Shown in pieces: positions 59,503 through 60,993 of a stretch of 60,993 nucleotides of DNA. The stretch is from Fidelibacterota bacterium (GTDB lineage: Bacteria; Fidelibacterota; Marinisomatia; Marinisomatales; UBA1611). The stretch spans positions 1-60,993 of the forward strand of contig JADHUI010000015.1 of assembly GCA_016784605.1 (NCBI GenBank), in the 5' to 3' direction. The notes beneath the pieces are model-generated. The model made no database searches and was not told where the DNA came from. It saw nothing but the letters and a program-made list of their open reading frames with translations. A program made the translations under genes and the position numbers. Position 1 is the stretch's first letter. Every line of letters starts with the position of its first letter.

Positions 59503-60693
59503 TTATTTTTGACCGATTTCAGTCAATAATTGATGATACCAACTTACGTTATAATCAAAAGGTTTTCCCCCTTTGATTCTTTCAAATGCAATTAAGGAAA
59601 GTGTCTGGTCTGCATCATCATCTAAACCTGCGACACCACTCTGTCCTTTTAATGCTTTCTCTGCCCCAAAAAAGGCGGATTGTTTAATTAAATCCAAATC
59701 TTGTTGATTTGGTTTCGCTGATCGTGCAAAATATCCACTTTTTTGTACTAATACTTTTTCAGCATTTAATCCTTTAGCAAATTTATTCGCAAACCACTGC
59801 CCTGGATTTATTTCATCCAATCGCACATGCCCAAATGCATCTCGAGGAACTTCTTCCCCCTGTAATTCCATTTCTCTCACAATCGTTTCAAGTCCTGCAC
59901 CTTCACTTAGGAAAATATTTATTCCATCTTTTTCATCCATGCGTTTTTTGAGACGTTTTACTTCAGACTGGAAATCAAAATCCATTTCAGGAATATAAAC
60001 AGCATCAATATCCCACTTTTCTTGCGAAATTAACATTTCAGGGAAAAAGGATCGATCCTTCATGCGTTTACGATAATCATACGCCGTTTTAGCTGTTAAC
60101 CAACCACAGTTGCGTCCCATGACTTCATGAATAATGAGTTGACGCGTACTTGTTGTATTTTCATTTACTATATTTTCAAAAAAGACAGCACCTTGTTCAG
60201 CAGCCGTCCAAGCTCCCAATGTTTGCGTTATTGGGAAAACATCGTTATCAACTGTTTTAGGTAATCCTACAACAGTTAAATCGTATCCATTATTTTTAAG
60301 ATAAAAAGAAAGTTGTGCAGCCATCGTATTTGTATCATCACCACCAATGGTATGTAAAATATCAATTTGATCTTTTTTAAGTTGCTCAGCAGCAACTTTT
60401 AAAGGGTCTTCCCCGTCTTGAACATATCCCCGTTTTATACAATCTTCCACATTGGTCAATTTGACACGGCTATTCCCGATCATACTTCCGCCAAAATCAT
60501 AAAAAATTGAATAATCTTTTTTTACAGATGCTGGAAAAGGAATAGATCTTCCAAGAAGTAATCCTTGATATCCATTTAAATACCCCATCAATTCTGCATC
60601 TGGAGCAATATCATTGTATTTCTCTATCAACGCACCGATAGATGATGACAAACATGGAGCAATTCCCCCAGCAGTTAAAAATGCTATTTTCAT
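59503..60693 (-). CDS. pfp: PPi-dependent phosphofructokinase
   Basis: A 396-aa enzyme interconverting fructose 6-phosphate plus PPi with fructose 1,6-bisphosphate plus Pi, reversible in the cell. PPi use is shown by GGDD at 117-120 (ATP enzymes have GGDG) and by the Lys in GLPKTVDND (144-151). The sequence is collinear with the Propionibacterium PPi enzyme as I recall it, including GNSRVKLTNV, MGRNCGW, GHVRLDEINPG and VQKSGYFARSAK. In CBB bacteria lacking FBPase such enzymes replace FBPase and SBPase; that role here is inference. Confidence 0.94.
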   Translation of the reverse strand: MKIAFLTAGGIAPCLSSSIGALIEKYNDIAPDAELMGYLNGYQGLLLGRSIPFPASVKKDYSIFYDFGGSMIGNSRVKLTNVEDCIKRGYVQDGEDPLKVAAEQLKKDQIDILHTIGGDDTNTMAAQLSFYLKNNGYDLTVVGLPKTVDNDVFPITQTLGAWTAAEQGAVFFENIVNENTTSTRQLIIHEVMGRNCGWLTAKTAYDYRKRMKDRSFFPEMLISQEKWDIDAVYIPEMDFDFQSEVKRLKKRMDEKDGINIFLSEGAGLETIVREMELQGEEVPRDAFGHVRLDEINPGQWFANKFAKGLNAEKVLVQKSGYFARSAKPNQQDLDLIKQSAFFGAEKALKGQSGVAGLDDDADQTLSLIAFERIKGGKPFDYNVSWYHQLLTEIGQK

Positions 60694-60767
60694 AAAAAAT
60701 TAAATTCCTTCAATAATTTGGATATGAAAGTTAAATATGAATTCTTATGAGTAACTATACTATGTGT

Positions 60768-60802
60768 ACCTATTTCTATTTAATTCTTTAATTGAAATAG
60801 GT
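60768..60802. promoter_or_regulatory. Inverted repeat upstream of pfp
   Basis: ACCTATTTC and GAAATAGGT (9-bp perfect arms, 17-bp spacer) lie 75-109 bp upstream of the pfp ATG. It is a possible operator. It could also be a terminator stem for the element on the right, but there is no good T-run. Confidence 0.35.
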
Positions 60803-60855
60803 TAAAATAAATATAGATAATTTGATGAACATATACTAAAATGGGCGTACTTTAA

Positions 60856-60958
60856 GGTCAAGTCCAAAATGTTCTGTAAAATTATTCAAAAGGTCACAGC
60901 TTCTCCGCCCGCGACTTTTATTTTTATAGCAGGCTGATTTATGATTTTGGTTTCTTTT
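60856..60958. repeat. Dispersed repeat copy 2 (partner of 21161-21263)
   Basis: 103 bp in the same orientation as copy 1 with two substitutions. The similarity stops after CTTTT at 60958; the sequence to the window end is unrelated to the flank of copy 1. Confidence 0.93.
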
Positions 60959-60993
60959 TTCTTTTCAAGCAATGACATATCCAAGTATTGTCT
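60886..60993 (-). CDS. C-terminal end of an open frame carrying the repeat-encoded tail
   Basis: The minus-strand frame is open to the window edge and ends at 60886. It reads RQYLDMSLLEKKKETK and then the same IINQPAIKIKVAGGE-x-VTF tail as the 27-aa ORF at 21191-21274. It may be the end of a longer gene beyond the window or, from the internal ATG, a 30-aa peptide. I do not recognise the product. Confidence 0.4.
   Translation of the reverse strand, partial: RQYLDMSLLEKKKETKIINQPAIKIKVAGGEAVTF

Overview
The window is AT-rich bacterial DNA with tightly packed, mostly operonic genes. Secreted proteins carry a C-terminal Asn-Tyr-Pro-Asn-Pro-Phe-Asn type sorting domain, TonB receptors carry carboxypeptidase-like N-terminal domains, and there are DUF4249, DUF4920 and Oar-like proteins. 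This points to the FCB superphylum. Candidatus Marinimicrobia (SAR406) or a close relative is my best guess, not a proof. I saw no rRNA, tRNA, CRISPR array or complete insertion sequence.

Layout. 1-1367: a DsrE-TusA-ArsR sulfur-relay operon and an Rrf2 Fe-S-type regulator. 1418-1996: mobA. 1991-10010: one long minus-strand Calvin-Benson-Bassham operon in the order form II RuBisCO, phosphoribulokinase, CBS-pair protein, archaeal-type GAPDH, ferredoxin-NADP reductase, ribulose-phosphate epimerase, transketolase, RpiB. 10040-10255: a sigma54-like promoter and three matching inverted-repeat sites. 10245-11592: a sigma54 activator with a Rossmann-like N-terminal domain, split by a frameshift in a G8 run. 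11648-19051: a lysophospholipid-acyltransferase-like protein, a dipeptidase, an SDR and ProC, interrupted by a secreted S8 peptidase gene flanked by a 240-bp direct duplication of the SDR 3' end. 19128-21471: a secreted repeat protein and a small repeat element. 21472-27814: a LOG-family protein, amidohydrolases, DUF4920 and PepSY-TM. 27883-34578: a TetR-controlled fadE-fadA-fadN-like beta-oxidation operon with a 46-aa small ORF and a hemolysin III protein. 34651-39187: nucleoside and adenosylhomocysteine metabolism, YidD and a ZIP transporter. 39268-44058: an Oar-like TonB receptor and an OFA-family transporter. 44331-56287: an envelope-spanning set with two RND/MMPL transporters, two LolA-like periplasmic proteins, a TonB receptor, a DUF4249 lipoprotein and a barrel porin, with a TetR regulator. 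56369-58364: thiamine pyrophosphokinase and an SSS symporter. 58415-60693: class II aldolase and PPi-dependent phosphofructokinase. The right edge holds a second copy of the small repeat.

How they fit. The cbb operon encodes CO2 fixation (RuBisCO, PRK), reduction (GAPDH, with FNR as a likely NADPH source) and ribulose-5-phosphate regeneration (transketolase, Rpe, RpiB). Aldolase plus PPi-phosphofructokinase elsewhere in the window could stand in for the missing FBPase/SBPase. The enzymes look like a mosaic: RuBisCO resembles the Rhodospirillum form II enzyme, PRK the cyanobacterial/archaeal class without the redox cysteine, GAPDH the archaeal type, and RpiB the actinobacterial Glu type. I see no LysR-type CbbR. 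The neighbouring Rossmann-sigma54 regulator with its own promoter and operator sites is the most novel candidate system here.
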